Below are positions 1 to 7,800 of a DNA stretch of 22,673 bases, one piece after another; positions within the stretch are counted from its first letter, which is position 1; each line of letters opens with the position of its first letter. Both the position numbers and the translations under genes were made by a program. Source of the DNA: Gammaproteobacteria bacterium (lineage in GTDB: Bacteria; Pseudomonadota; Gammaproteobacteria; S144-34); the NCBI GenBank assembly GCA_015494165.1, contig WGBS01000168.1, positions 1 to 22,673 on the forward strand, in the 5' to 3' direction. Below the pieces are notes generated by a model. It was given only the letters and a program-made list of their open reading frames with translations. It was not told the DNA's origin and made no database searches.

Positions 1-1449
1 CGCCCCGACTGGTGCATCTCGCGCCAGCGCCACTGGGGCGTGCCCATCGCCTTCTTCGTGGACCGCGAGACCGGCGAGCCTCATCCCGACACCCCGCGCC
101 TGATCGAGGAGGTGGCGCTGCGCGTCGAGCGCTACGGGATCGACGCCTGGCACGATCTAGACCCGGCCGAGCTGCTCGGCGAGGAGGCGGCCCGCTACGA
201 GAAGGTCACGGACACCCTCGACGTCTGGTTCGACTCGGGCGTGACGCACCACTGCGTGCTCGAGCGCCGGCCCGACCTCGGGGTCCCGGCCGACATGTAC
301 CTCGAAGGCTCGGACCAGCACCGCGGCTGGTTCCAGAGCTCGCTGCTCACGGGCTGCGCCCTGCGCGGGGCCGCGCCCTACCGCCAGGTGCTCACCCACG
401 GCTTCACCGTGGACGAGCAGGGGCGCAAGATGTCGAAGTCGCTCGGCAACGTGGTCGCGCCGCAGGAGGTGGTGGGCCGCCTCGGCGCCGACATCCTGCG
501 CCTGTGGGTGGCGGCCACGGACTACCGCGCCGAGATGCGCGTCTCGGACGCCATCCTCGAGCGCATCGCCGACGCCTATCGCCGCATCCGCAACACCGCG
601 CGCTACCTGCTCGGCAACCTGCACGACTTCGACCCGGAGACCGACGCCGTGGCGGGCCGCGAGCTCCTCGCCCTCGACCGCTGGGCGCTCGCGCGCGCGC
701 GCGCGCTCGATGCGCGCATCCGCGCCGCCTACGAGTCTTACGAGTTCCACCGCATCTACCAGGAGCTGCACAACTTCTGCGTGGTCGACCTCGGCGGCTT
801 CTATCTCGACGTGCTCAAGGACCGGCTCTACACCATGCCGCGCGCGAGCCGCGGGCGCCGCTCGGGGCAGACCGCCATGCAGCACATCCTCGAGGCCATG
901 GTGCGCTGGATGGCGCCCATCCTCAGCTTCACCGCCGAGGAGATCTGGGGCCACATGCGCGGCGCGCGCGAGGAGTCGGTGTTCCTCTCGACCTGGCACG
1001 CGCTCCCGGAGGTGCCGCTGGAGGCCGGCGACGAGCTCGACGCCGAGGCCTGGGAGCGCATCCTCGGCGTGCGCGAGGTGGTGAACAAGGCGCTCGAGCA
1101 GGCGCGCGCGGCCGGGGCCATCGGCGGCTCGCTGGACGCCGAGGTCGAGATCTACGCGGGCGCCGAGCTGCACCAGGCGCTCGCGCGCCTCGGCGACGAG
1201 CTGCGCTTCCTGCTCATCGTCTCGGACGCGCGGCTCGCGCGCGAGACCGAGGCCCCGCCCGAGGCCGCCCACCACGAGCTCGCCACGCACGACGAGCTGT
1301 GGCTCGTGGTGCGGCCCTCGCCGCACCCGAAGTGCGTGCGCTGCTGGCAGCGCCGCCCCGACGTCGGCGCCGACCCCGACCACCCCGAGCTCTGCGGCCG
1401 CTGCGTGGTCAACGTCGAGGGCCCCGGCGAGGACCGGCGCCACGTCTAG
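1..1449 (+). CDS. ileS: Isoleucine--tRNA ligase, C-terminal half (5' end outside window)
   Basis: Class I aminoacyl-tRNA synthetase that charges tRNA-Ile in the cytoplasm. The frame is open from base 1, and the gene begins upstream of the window. Visible landmarks in order: the RPDWCISRQRHWGVP segment at the window start, the GSDQHRGWFQSS segment, the KMSKS ATP-binding loop (427-441), a helical anticodon-binding domain, and a C-terminal zinc finger of paired CxxC motifs (CVRC and CGRC, about 1333-1416) typical of bacterial IleRS. The DQHRGWF/KMSKS pattern and the position before lspA distinguish it from ValRS and LeuRS. It ends at TAG, 31 nt before lspA, the usual gammaproteobacterial order, and is probably co-transcribed with it. 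A run of alternating GC dinucleotides near 689-702 encodes part of an Ala/Arg-rich helix and seems to be a by-product of base composition. Confidence 0.97.
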   Translation, partial: RPDWCISRQRHWGVPIAFFVDRETGEPHPDTPRLIEEVALRVERYGIDAWHDLDPAELLGEEAARYEKVTDTLDVWFDSGVTHHCVLERRPDLGVPADMYLEGSDQHRGWFQSSLLTGCALRGAAPYRQVLTHGFTVDEQGRKMSKSLGNVVAPQEVVGRLGADILRLWVAATDYRAEMRVSDAILERIADAYRRIRNTARYLLGNLHDFDPETDAVAGRELLALDRWALARARALDARIRAAYESYEFHRIYQELHNFCVVDLGGFYLDVLKDRLYTMPRASRGRRSGQTAMQHILEAMVRWMAPILSFTAEEIWGHMRGAREESVFLSTWHALPEVPLEAGDELDAEAWERILGVREVVNKALEQARAAGAIGGSLDAEVEIYAGAELHQALARLGDELRFLLIVSDARLARETEAPPEAAHHELATHDELWLVVRPSPHPKCVRCWQRRPDVGADPDHPELCGRCVVNVEGPGEDRRHV

Positions 1450-1480
1450 CCGCGCGCCGTCCGGGGGACGCGGAACGCCC

Positions 1481-1945
1481 ATGCTGAGGTGGCTGTGGCT
1501 CGCGGCGGCGGTGCTGGCGCTCGACCAGGCCGCCAAGCTCGCCGCCGAGCGCTGGATCGCGCCGCGCGCGCCGATCGAGGTACTGCCCTTCCTGAACCTC
1601 GTCTTCACCTACAACACGGGCGCGGCCTTCAGCTTCCTCGCCGGCGCCGGCGGCTGGCAGCGCTGGCTGTTCCTCGTGCTCGCCTTCGCCGTGAGCGCCG
1701 GCCTCGCGCTGTGGCTGCGGCGCCTGCGCCGCGACGAGCGCCTGACCGCGGGGGGCATCGCACTGGTGGTCGGCGGCGCGCTCGGCAACGCCGTCGACCG
1801 CATCGCCCGCCCCGGCGTGGCCGACTTCATCGACCTCCACTGCTGCGGCTGGCACTGGCCGGCCTTCAACCTCGCCGACAGCGCTCTTACCCTCGGCGTC
1901 GCCGCGCTGCTGTGGAGCGCCTGGCGCCACGACCGGCCGGGCTGA
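1481..1945 (+). CDS. lspA: Lipoprotein signal peptidase (signal peptidase II)
   Basis: Inner-membrane aspartyl protease that removes the signal peptide from diacylglyceryl-modified prolipoproteins. The protein has 154 residues, normal for the family, with four hydrophobic segments (about 4-17, 62-80, 90-104 and 132-148). Conserved blocks are DQAAK (15-19), NTGAAF (45-50), GNAVDR (102-107), VADFID (113-118) and NLADSA (130-135). The catalytic pair should be Asp115 and Asp133, by analogy with the P. aeruginosa enzyme structure. The ATG at 1481 is preceded by a purine-rich GGGGGA about 10 nt upstream. It follows ileS by 31 nt. The next gene begins 57 nt downstream behind its own -10 element, so this pair may end the first transcript, although no terminator is visible. 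Confidence 0.97.
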   Translation: MLRWLWLAAAVLALDQAAKLAAERWIAPRAPIEVLPFLNLVFTYNTGAAFSFLAGAGGWQRWLFLVLAFAVSAGLALWLRRLRRDERLTAGGIALVVGGALGNAVDRIARPGVADFIDLHCCGWHWPAFNLADSALTLGVAALLWSAWRHDRPG

Positions 1946-1990
1946 CCACGGCCCAGGTGCGGGAATGCGGCCACGCCCGCGCCGCTGGGC

Positions 1991-2003
1991 CATAATGGGC
2001 GCA
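1991..2003 (+). promoter_or_regulatory. Possible -10 element giving a leaderless transcript
   Basis: CATAAT (1991-1996) matches the sigma70 -10 consensus at five of six positions. It is followed by GGGCGC and then directly by the ATG at 2003. With normal spacing transcription would begin at or next to the start codon, so the mRNA would be leaderless. No good -35 hexamer is visible 16-18 bp upstream, which lowers confidence. The same -10/GGGCGC/ATG arrangement occurs before fimT. Confidence 0.4.
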
Positions 2004-2629
2004 TGGGCGGCATCACCGGAAGGCTGAGGCTGGCGGCGCGTGGCCGGCGGCGCGGCGACGGGGCCCCGGCGGAAGGCGGCCGCGTGCCGCCGGGCCAGCG
2101 CGTGGTCGAGCACTTCCCGGTCCTCGACCTCGGGCACCGTCCCACGATCCGTCCGGAGGACTGGCGCTTGGAGGTGAGCGGCCTGGTCGAGCGTCCGGGC
2201 ACGCTCGACCTGGATGCGCTGCGGGGCCTCGGGGAGGTCGAGCGCACGCTCGACGTCCACTGCGTCACGGGCTGGTCGCGGCTCGGCCTGCGCTGGCGCG
2301 GTGTGCCGCTCGCACGCGTGCTCGAGGCGGTGGGGCCGCGGCCGGAGGCGCAACACGCCACTGCGCACGGCGCGGACGGCTACAGCGCCAACCTGCCGCT
2401 GGCGGTGCTGCGGCGCGAGGACGCGCTCCTCGCCTGGGCCGTGGACGGCGAGCCCCTGCCGCGCGAGCACGGCGGCCCCGTGCGGCTGGTCGTGGCGAGC
2501 CGCTATTTCTGGAAGAGCGTCAAGTGGGTCACCGCCCTGGAGCTGCACGCCGAGGACCGGCCCGGATTCTGGGAGCAGCGCGGCTACCACAACGACGGCG
2601 ACCCTTGGAAGGAGGAGCGCTATGGCTGA
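2003..2629 (+). CDS. Small sulfite-oxidase-fold molybdopterin oxidoreductase
   Basis: Predicted molybdenum-cofactor oxidoreductase of the sulfite oxidase-like (YuiH-type) family, 208 residues, consisting of the Moco-binding domain only. The segment DVHCVTGWS holds Cys87, the expected molybdenum ligand, followed by WRGVPL, a DGYSANLPL segment and YFWKSVKWV, all typical of the family. There is no heme domain, no C-terminal dimerisation domain and no Tat or Sec signal peptide, so it is probably cytoplasmic, unlike the exported methionine sulfoxide reductase MsrP. The substrate cannot be read from sequence. It lies between lspA and fkpB, where most gammaproteobacteria have no gene, and its 3' end overlaps fkpB by 8 nt, which suggests translational coupling. 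No Shine-Dalgarno is seen before the ATG; see the -10 element immediately upstream. The first 30 residues are Arg/Gly-rich and low in complexity. Confidence 0.88.
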   Translation: MGGITGRLRLAARGRRRGDGAPAEGGRVPPGQRVVEHFPVLDLGHRPTIRPEDWRLEVSGLVERPGTLDLDALRGLGEVERTLDVHCVTGWSRLGLRWRGVPLARVLEAVGPRPEAQHATAHGADGYSANLPLAVLRREDALLAWAVDGEPLPREHGGPVRLVVASRYFWKSVKWVTALELHAEDRPGFWEQRGYHNDGDPWKEERYG

Positions 2630-3077
2630 GGCGGCGGCCCGCATCGGGCCCGGCGCGCGCGTGCGCATGCACTACGAGATCCGCCTCGAGGACGGCACCG
2701 TCGCCGACTCGAGCTTCGGCGGCGAGCCGCTCGAGTTCACGGTGGGCGACGGCACGCTGGTGGAGGGCCTCGAGCAGGTTCTCATGGGTCTCGCGGGCGG
2801 CGAGCGCAGGACCCTGCGCGTCGGGCCCGAGCAGGCCTTCGGCTACCGCGTCGAGGACTACGTGCACGAGCTGCCGCGCGCCGACTTCCCGCCGGACATG
2901 CGGCTCGAGCCGGGGCTCATCGTGGGCTTCGCCACCCCGGGCGGCGAGGAGGTGCCGGGCGCCATCGTCGAGGTGGGCGAGGAGCGCGTGAAGGTGGACT
3001 TCAACCACCCGCTCGCGGGGCACGAGCTCGCGCTCACGGTCGAGGTGCTCGAGGTGCGCGCGGGGGAGGGGGGCTGA
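2622..3077 (+). CDS. fkpB: FKBP-type peptidyl-prolyl cis-trans isomerase (SlyD/FkpB type)
   Basis: Prolyl isomerase/chaperone of the SlyD/FkpB group, 151 residues, cytoplasmic. The FKBP core is split by an insert-in-flap chaperone domain (about 72-122) and resumes with the hallmark NHPLAGHEL (128-136). The N-terminal half shows the family pattern of a DGTVADSS segment (24-31) and LVEGLEQVLMGL (46-57). It lacks the long His/Cys-rich metal-binding tail of SlyD, which favours FkpB. The position before ispH is also the classic fkpB location. The ATG at 2622 overlaps the preceding gene by 8 nt and sits behind a strong GGAAGGAGGAGC Shine-Dalgarno (2606-2619). The reading frame is open much further upstream, but those starts have neither ribosome sites nor family similarity. 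ispH begins 2 nt after the stop. Confidence 0.95.
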   Translation: MAEAAARIGPGARVRMHYEIRLEDGTVADSSFGGEPLEFTVGDGTLVEGLEQVLMGLAGGERRTLRVGPEQAFGYRVEDYVHELPRADFPPDMRLEPGLIVGFATPGGEEVPGAIVEVGEERVKVDFNHPLAGHELALTVEVLEVRAGEGG

Positions 3078-3079
3078 CC

Positions 3080-4021
3080 GTGGAGGTGCTGCTCGCGAGG
3101 CCGCGCGGCTTCTGCGCCGGCGTCGACCGCGCCATCGAGATCGTCGAGCGCGCGCTGGCCCGCTACGGTCCGCCCGTCTACGTGCGCCACGAGGTGGTGC
3201 ACAACCGCCACGTGGTCGAGGACCTGCGCCGCCGGGGAGCGGTCTTCGTCGAGGAGCTCGACGAGGTCCCGCAGGAGGCGGTCGTCGTCTTCAGCGCCCA
3301 CGGCGTGCCGCGGCGCGTGCAGGACGAGGCCGCCGCGCGCGGCCTGACGGTGCTGGACGCCACCTGCCCGCTGGTCACCAAGGTGCACGGCGAGGTGCGC
3401 CGCCACGCGCGCGAGGGGCGCGAGGTGGTCCTCATCGGCCACGCCGGCCACCCCGAGGTCGAGGGCACCATCGGCCAGTACGAGGCCGAGGCCGCGCCCG
3501 GCGCCGCCATCCACCTGGTCGAGGACGAGGAAGACGCCGAGCGCCTCGCGCCGCGCGACCCGCAGCGCCTCGCCTACGTCACCCAGACCACGCTCTCGGT
3601 GGACGACACCCGCCGCATCGTCGCCGTCCTGCGGCGGCGCTTCCCGGCGATCCAGGGCCCGCGCAGGGACGACATTTGCTACGCCACGCAGAACCGCCAG
3701 GACGCGGTCAAGCGCCTCGCCGCCGTCTGCAGGCTGGTGCTCGTGGTGGGCTCGCCGAACAGCTCCAACTCCAACCGCCTGCGCGAGATCGCCGCCGCGC
3801 ACGGCGCGCGCGCACACCTCGTGGACGACGCCTCGCAGATCGACCCCGCGTGGCTCGAGGGCGTGGCGCGCGTGGGCGTGACGGCGGGCGCCTCGGCGCC
3901 CGAGCACCTGGTGGAGGAGGTGGTGGCGTGGCTGCGCGCGCGCGGCGCGACGCGCGTCGCCGAGCTCGAGGGCCCCGAGGAGGCCGTACGCTTCAGCCTG
4001 CCCCCGGCGCTCCGCGCCTGA
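3080..4021 (+). CDS. ispH: 4-hydroxy-3-methylbut-2-enyl diphosphate reductase
   Basis: Last enzyme of the MEP (non-mevalonate) isoprenoid pathway, reducing HMBPP to IPP and DMAPP with a [4Fe-4S] cluster. The protein has 313 residues, the usual length. Three cluster cysteines are visible: Cys12 (in PRGFCAGVDRA), Cys96 (in DATCPLV) and Cys200 (in DDICYATQNRQ). The catalytic Glu126 is in HPEVEGT. The VTQTTLSVDDT and SPNSSNSNRL segments that bind the diphosphate are present. The start is GTG at 3080, behind a G-rich Shine-Dalgarno that overlaps the end of fkpB, with 2 nt between the genes, so it is translationally coupled. It ends only 12 nt from the stop of the convergent pilE, leaving no room for an intrinsic terminator between the two. 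Confidence 0.98.
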   Translation: MEVLLARPRGFCAGVDRAIEIVERALARYGPPVYVRHEVVHNRHVVEDLRRRGAVFVEELDEVPQEAVVVFSAHGVPRRVQDEAAARGLTVLDATCPLVTKVHGEVRRHAREGREVVLIGHAGHPEVEGTIGQYEAEAAPGAAIHLVEDEEDAERLAPRDPQRLAYVTQTTLSVDDTRRIVAVLRRRFPAIQGPRRDDICYATQNRQDAVKRLAAVCRLVLVVGSPNSSNSNRLREIAAAHGARAHLVDDASQIDPAWLEGVARVGVTAGASAPEHLVEEVVAWLRARGATRVAELEGPEEAVRFSLPPALRA

Positions 4022-4033
4022 GGGCCGCCTCGT

Positions 4034-4465
4034 TCAGTTCTGCCAGCAGGTCGCGGTGGTGTCGTTGCCGCCGGCGTCCTTGGCGCCCCGGTTGCCCGCC
4101 TGGTCGAGCGTGAAGCTGGCGCAGGTGGAGTCGCCCGCCTGCGTCGTGCCGGCCACGGGCGTCGCGGTCAGGGTGTAGGTCGTGGCCGAGGCCGCGATGG
4201 CGACATTGTAGTAGCCCTCCGGCGAGGAGACGGTGCCGGTGGGGCATCCGGCGGCGTTGAACTGGTTGCTGTCGGTGAAGCAGCGCTCGAGCCGCTGGGC
4301 GGTCTGCATGAGCGCCGCGGTCGCGTCCGAGCGGCGCGCCTTGCGCACCTGGTCGAGGTAGGTGGGATAGCCGATCGCCAGCAGGATGGCGACGATCACC
4401 ACCACCACCATCAGCTCGATGAGCGTGAAGCCCCGCACGGAGGGCACAAGCGTGCGGCTTCTCAC
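4034..4465 (-). CDS. pilE: Type IV minor pilin, PilE-like
   Basis: Minor pilin of the type IVa pilus initiation complex, 143 residues. A short leader ends at Gly12 and is followed by the prepilin peptidase motif FTLIE (13-17, Glu at +5) and a hydrophobic N-methylated helix. The soluble domain has four cysteines (in ERCF, AAGCP, STCAS and ATCW), the last near the C-terminus, as expected for a PilE/ComP-type pilin with a closing disulfide loop. The start is GTG at 4465, one base after the stop of the upstream pilY2-like gene, with a strong GGGGGAGG ribosome site inside that gene's 3' end. It is the last gene of the seven-gene operon, which is why PilE is preferred over a major pilin. It is convergent with ispH. 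Confidence 0.9.
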   Translation of the reverse strand: MRSRTLVPSVRGFTLIELMVVVVIVAILLAIGYPTYLDQVRKARRSDATAALMQTAQRLERCFTDSNQFNAAGCPTGTVSSPEGYYNVAIAASATTYTLTATPVAGTTQAGDSTCASFTLDQAGNRGAKDAGGNDTTATCWQN

Positions 4466-4466
4466 G

Positions 4467-4811
4467 TCACCTCCCCCTGCCCCTGGTCAGGGCGAGTTCG
4501 ATCACTTCGATTCGCCGATTCGTGTACCGAAAGCGGTACTGGACGGCAACCGGTTTGGGTACCTGCATGAGCCTGTCGTAACCGATCTCCACATCCACGC
4601 CGCCTCGGCGGTCCACGATACGGGCGTCCTTCGCCAGCGTCAGGGTGCGATCGTCAATGTTGACGGCACGTCTTTCCTTATACGCAGCGTAAAGTATGCC
4701 TTTGCTGGCTGCAGTGTGATCCGCGCACCAAGCGGATCTGCTCGTGCCAACCGCGACGAGCGCGAGGACCCCCAGAAGGGAACCCACGTAGGTCTTCGCT
4801 CGCTTGCGCAT
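4467..4811 (-). CDS. pilY2: PilY2-like small exported pilus biogenesis protein
   Basis: Predicted exported protein of 114 residues. A charged N-terminus and hydrophobic stretch (about 8-24) end in a signal peptidase-like site (AWCA-DH). The mature part is short and charged; it contains NIDDRTLTLAKDARIVDRRG, which resembles the small beta-rich fold of PilY2-type proteins. The call rests mainly on position and size: it lies between pilY1 and pilE, exactly where pilY2 sits in Pseudomonas, and has almost the same length as PilY2 (about 115 aa). Sequence support is moderate. The ATG at 4811 has an AGGAGG about 9 nt upstream. The gene is 21 nt after pilY1 and 1 nt before pilE. Three 60-base blocks hand-counted in the gene are about 55-60 percent GC, well below neighbouring genes, which suggests a different history or relaxed constraint. 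Confidence 0.72.
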   Translation of the reverse strand: MRKRAKTYVGSLLGVLALVAVGTSRSAWCADHTAASKGILYAAYKERRAVNIDDRTLTLAKDARIVDRRGGVDVEIGYDRLMQVPKPVAVQYRFRYTNRRIEVIELALTRGRGR

Positions 4812-4832
4812 CGCCTCGATCCTCCTGCCGCC

Positions 4833-7800
4833 CTATCGCACCAGCTCTACCCAGCTCTGGCGGCCGATCCCGCCCTGACCCGGCCGGTTGTCGACCTTCT
4901 GGATGGTGCCGCCGGCGAGCTGCAGGTATTTGACCATCTTCTGGTTCCCGCCGGAGCCGCCGGGGCCGGGCGGCTTCGTGACGCCGAAGGAGGGCCCGAA
5001 GGCGATGCCCTTGATCTGCATGCCACCGGCGGACTCGGTCACGGTGCCGAAGTCGACGAAGTCCGCCGTCGTGAACAGCCCGTCGGCGTTCACGTCGAAG
5101 GGCGACTCGTCGAGGCGCGACCCGCTGTCGAGCGCGAGCTCCATGAGCCAGCTCATGCCCCCATACTCACAGGGATCGTCGTCGGGCTGGATGGTCACGA
5201 AGATGATTCGGTCGTCAAACACCACCGCCGGGCTGATGACGCGCTCGCCCTTGTTGTCCGTGGTGCCGTCGACGATCAGGTCCATGTACCAGCCCTTGTG
5301 GGTGCTCCAGTCGATCGCGTTCGCCGTGGTCTGGCGCGCCGTGAAGGTGCCGCCGCCGCTCAAGGTGGTCGTCACCTCCTGCAGGATCTTCTGCTGCAGC
5401 AGCTCGCTGCGGCTGACCGTGCCGGCGGCGTCGAGCTTGTCCCAGATCGCGTAGAAGGTCTGCGTGGTCTGCCCGGTGGCGCTGTTGTCCCCCGTCTCGA
5501 GGTACTTGCCCGTGCCGAAGTAGATCATCACGCCTCCGAGCCCGGCGGGATGGCGCGTGACGATGGGCATGACCGTGATGGGCTGGGCCTTGGGCGAAGC
5601 CCCGGGGCTGCGCGCCTGGAAGATCGGCGTTCCGCCGCCCGCCGTGGGCGTCACCTTCCAGGCGCCCGGAGACGGGTCCGTCAGGTCGAAGCGCCACAGG
5701 TTGCCGAACAGGTCGCCGGCGTAGACGTAATCGGCCACGAAATCGCCGTTGATGTCCACGACCGCCGGGGTGGCGAGACCGTTGGGGCGGCTGAGCCCCT
5801 CGGGGTCGTCCGCCATCCCGGCGCCGGTGTCGATCTTCTTGATGAGCGATCCGTCGGACAGGCGCACGATATAGAGGACGGCGTTTCCGGTGGAGGAGTC
5901 GTTCGCCGCCCCGTCGCCCCCGTTGTCGACGGTGTTGTTGTAGCCGTTGCCGAAGATCGCGGCCCACTCGCCGTTGGCGAGCTTGACGATGCTCGCCGCG
6001 CCGTAGGTGTAGCCGAGGTCGGCGTCGTCCTTGTCCGTGAACTCCCACAGCACCTTGGCGGCGCCGCCGCTCTCGGTGAGGAAGTTGGCCGGGTTCGTCA
6101 CGTCGAGGGCGAACACCCCCTGACCGCCGCCTCCGAGCGTGCCCACGAGCACCGTGCGCCACGAGCCCGAGACGAAGGCGTCGACGGCCGTGACCTGGCC
6201 GTCTACGTAGTAGGTGTGCCCGTAGCCGGGGTCGGTGAGGCGATTGAGCTTGTCGAAGACCGCCCCCGGCACGTAGGCGAACACCTCCTCGCCCGTCTCG
6301 GCGTTGAAGCCGTGCAGCATGCCATCGTTGGCTCCCACGTAGACCATCGGCAGGCGGCCTGCACCGCTGTTGAGCGCGGCGACGCTCTCCCGGAAGCCCG
6401 AGTAGGGCGCGGCCTCGAGGGTGTCCGGGTAGGGGAAGTCCGGCACGCGCCCCACGTAGACAGGCGCCGAGTGGACGATGTCGCCCAGCTTGTGGGTGCG
6501 CGCGCGGAAGCCGCTCACGGTCTCCCCGCGGATGTAGTTCAGGCGCTGCGAGCCCTTGCCGTCGCTGGCGCCGGTCGCGGGGTTCTTGTCGAGCAGCTCG
6601 GCCTGCGTGGCGTCGATCTCGTTCGCGGTCGGCGAGGAGGGGTTGGCGGGCCAGCGGAAGGGGACGCCCTTCTTCAGGGACGGCTTGTAGGTGATGATGT
6701 GGCGCGCCGTGCTGTGGGCGTCGGCCTGGCTGTCGACCTGGTCGCGGGCGTTCCATACCGCCGGCGTGCAGATCGTGCCCGCCGGGCCCGTGCAGGGGCT
6801 GCCGCTCCCGTCGGCCAGGTCGAAGGCGAGCAGCTCGCCGGTCCAGGTCCCGGTCTGGAAGCGGGCCTGGAACAGGCGCGAGCCGCCGACGATGGAGCCG
6901 CTGCTCAGACTCGGCGCCGAGGCGGCAGCGGTGCGGTCGGCGATGCTCCCGAGGATGGATTTCAAGGCATTGGTGAGCGCTATCGGGTCGCTCGCCGAGA
7001 AGAACTGGCCGCGGCTGTTGAGCGCCGCGTGCCACAGGTCATAGACGTTGTTCGAGCTATAGGCCGCAGTGCCCGGCCAATGCCTGCTGCCGCTCCGGAA
7101 GTCCGCGTAGGCGCCGCTGTAGGTGTCGCCGCCCCAGTCGCTCCCCAGAAAAGACTCGAGACCGAGGGCGACGAAGAAGTTGACCATATGCTGCCAGCTC
7201 GCGGGGTCGTTCTTGGGGTTCCAGTACTGGACGGTCGCGTTCGCGTCCGTCTCCACGATGTAGGCCGGAACCTTGTTCGCAACGCTCGATGCGAGATCCC
7301 GCGCCCAGTAGTAGAAGGCGATGTCGGCGAGGTTCACATCCGCATCGCTGTGGTAGGGGTGGGCCGTGGCGCTGGACTCCGCCGGCGAGTAGCTCTTGCC
7401 GTCGGGCAGGGTGTGGGCCGTGTTGTCGTAGTCGCCGATACCGCCGGGCGTGCCCCCGTTCCAGAGGCCGTCTGTCAGCCCGATGTGGAAGCTCTGGCGG
7501 CAGGCTCGCGCGCTGGAGCTGGAGTCGAAAGGATCGTCACGATAAGGAGCTGTGCCCGAGAGGGCCTGCCCGGCACGGTTGACTGCATGCCGGAGCGGCG
7601 TGTTCATGTCTGAAGGCATGCGGAAAAGCCAGTCGTAGAAATGTGACCGGTGTGCTCCGGAGAATGTCCGCATCCGGCTGTCATAGGTGTTGCCCTGCCA
7701 GTCGCGGCAGCTCGTGTCGAAGCCGTCGCAGGAATGGAGGTTCTGCCAGCCCAGCCGGACGTTGCCGCCCATGGTGGCGAAGGCGCGCGAGGCGGCCGTG

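Noticed and set aside
689..702. Alternating GC dinucleotide run in ileS
   Set aside because: Encodes Arg/Ala in frame in a conserved gene; expected in a genome with this base composition and not a separate element.
4386..7613. Plus-strand open frame of 1075 codons opposite pilY1, pilY2 and pilE
   Set aside because: Low-complexity Val/Gly/Arg/Ala-rich translation with no recognisable domain, exactly antisense to well-supported genes; a GC-rich shadow.
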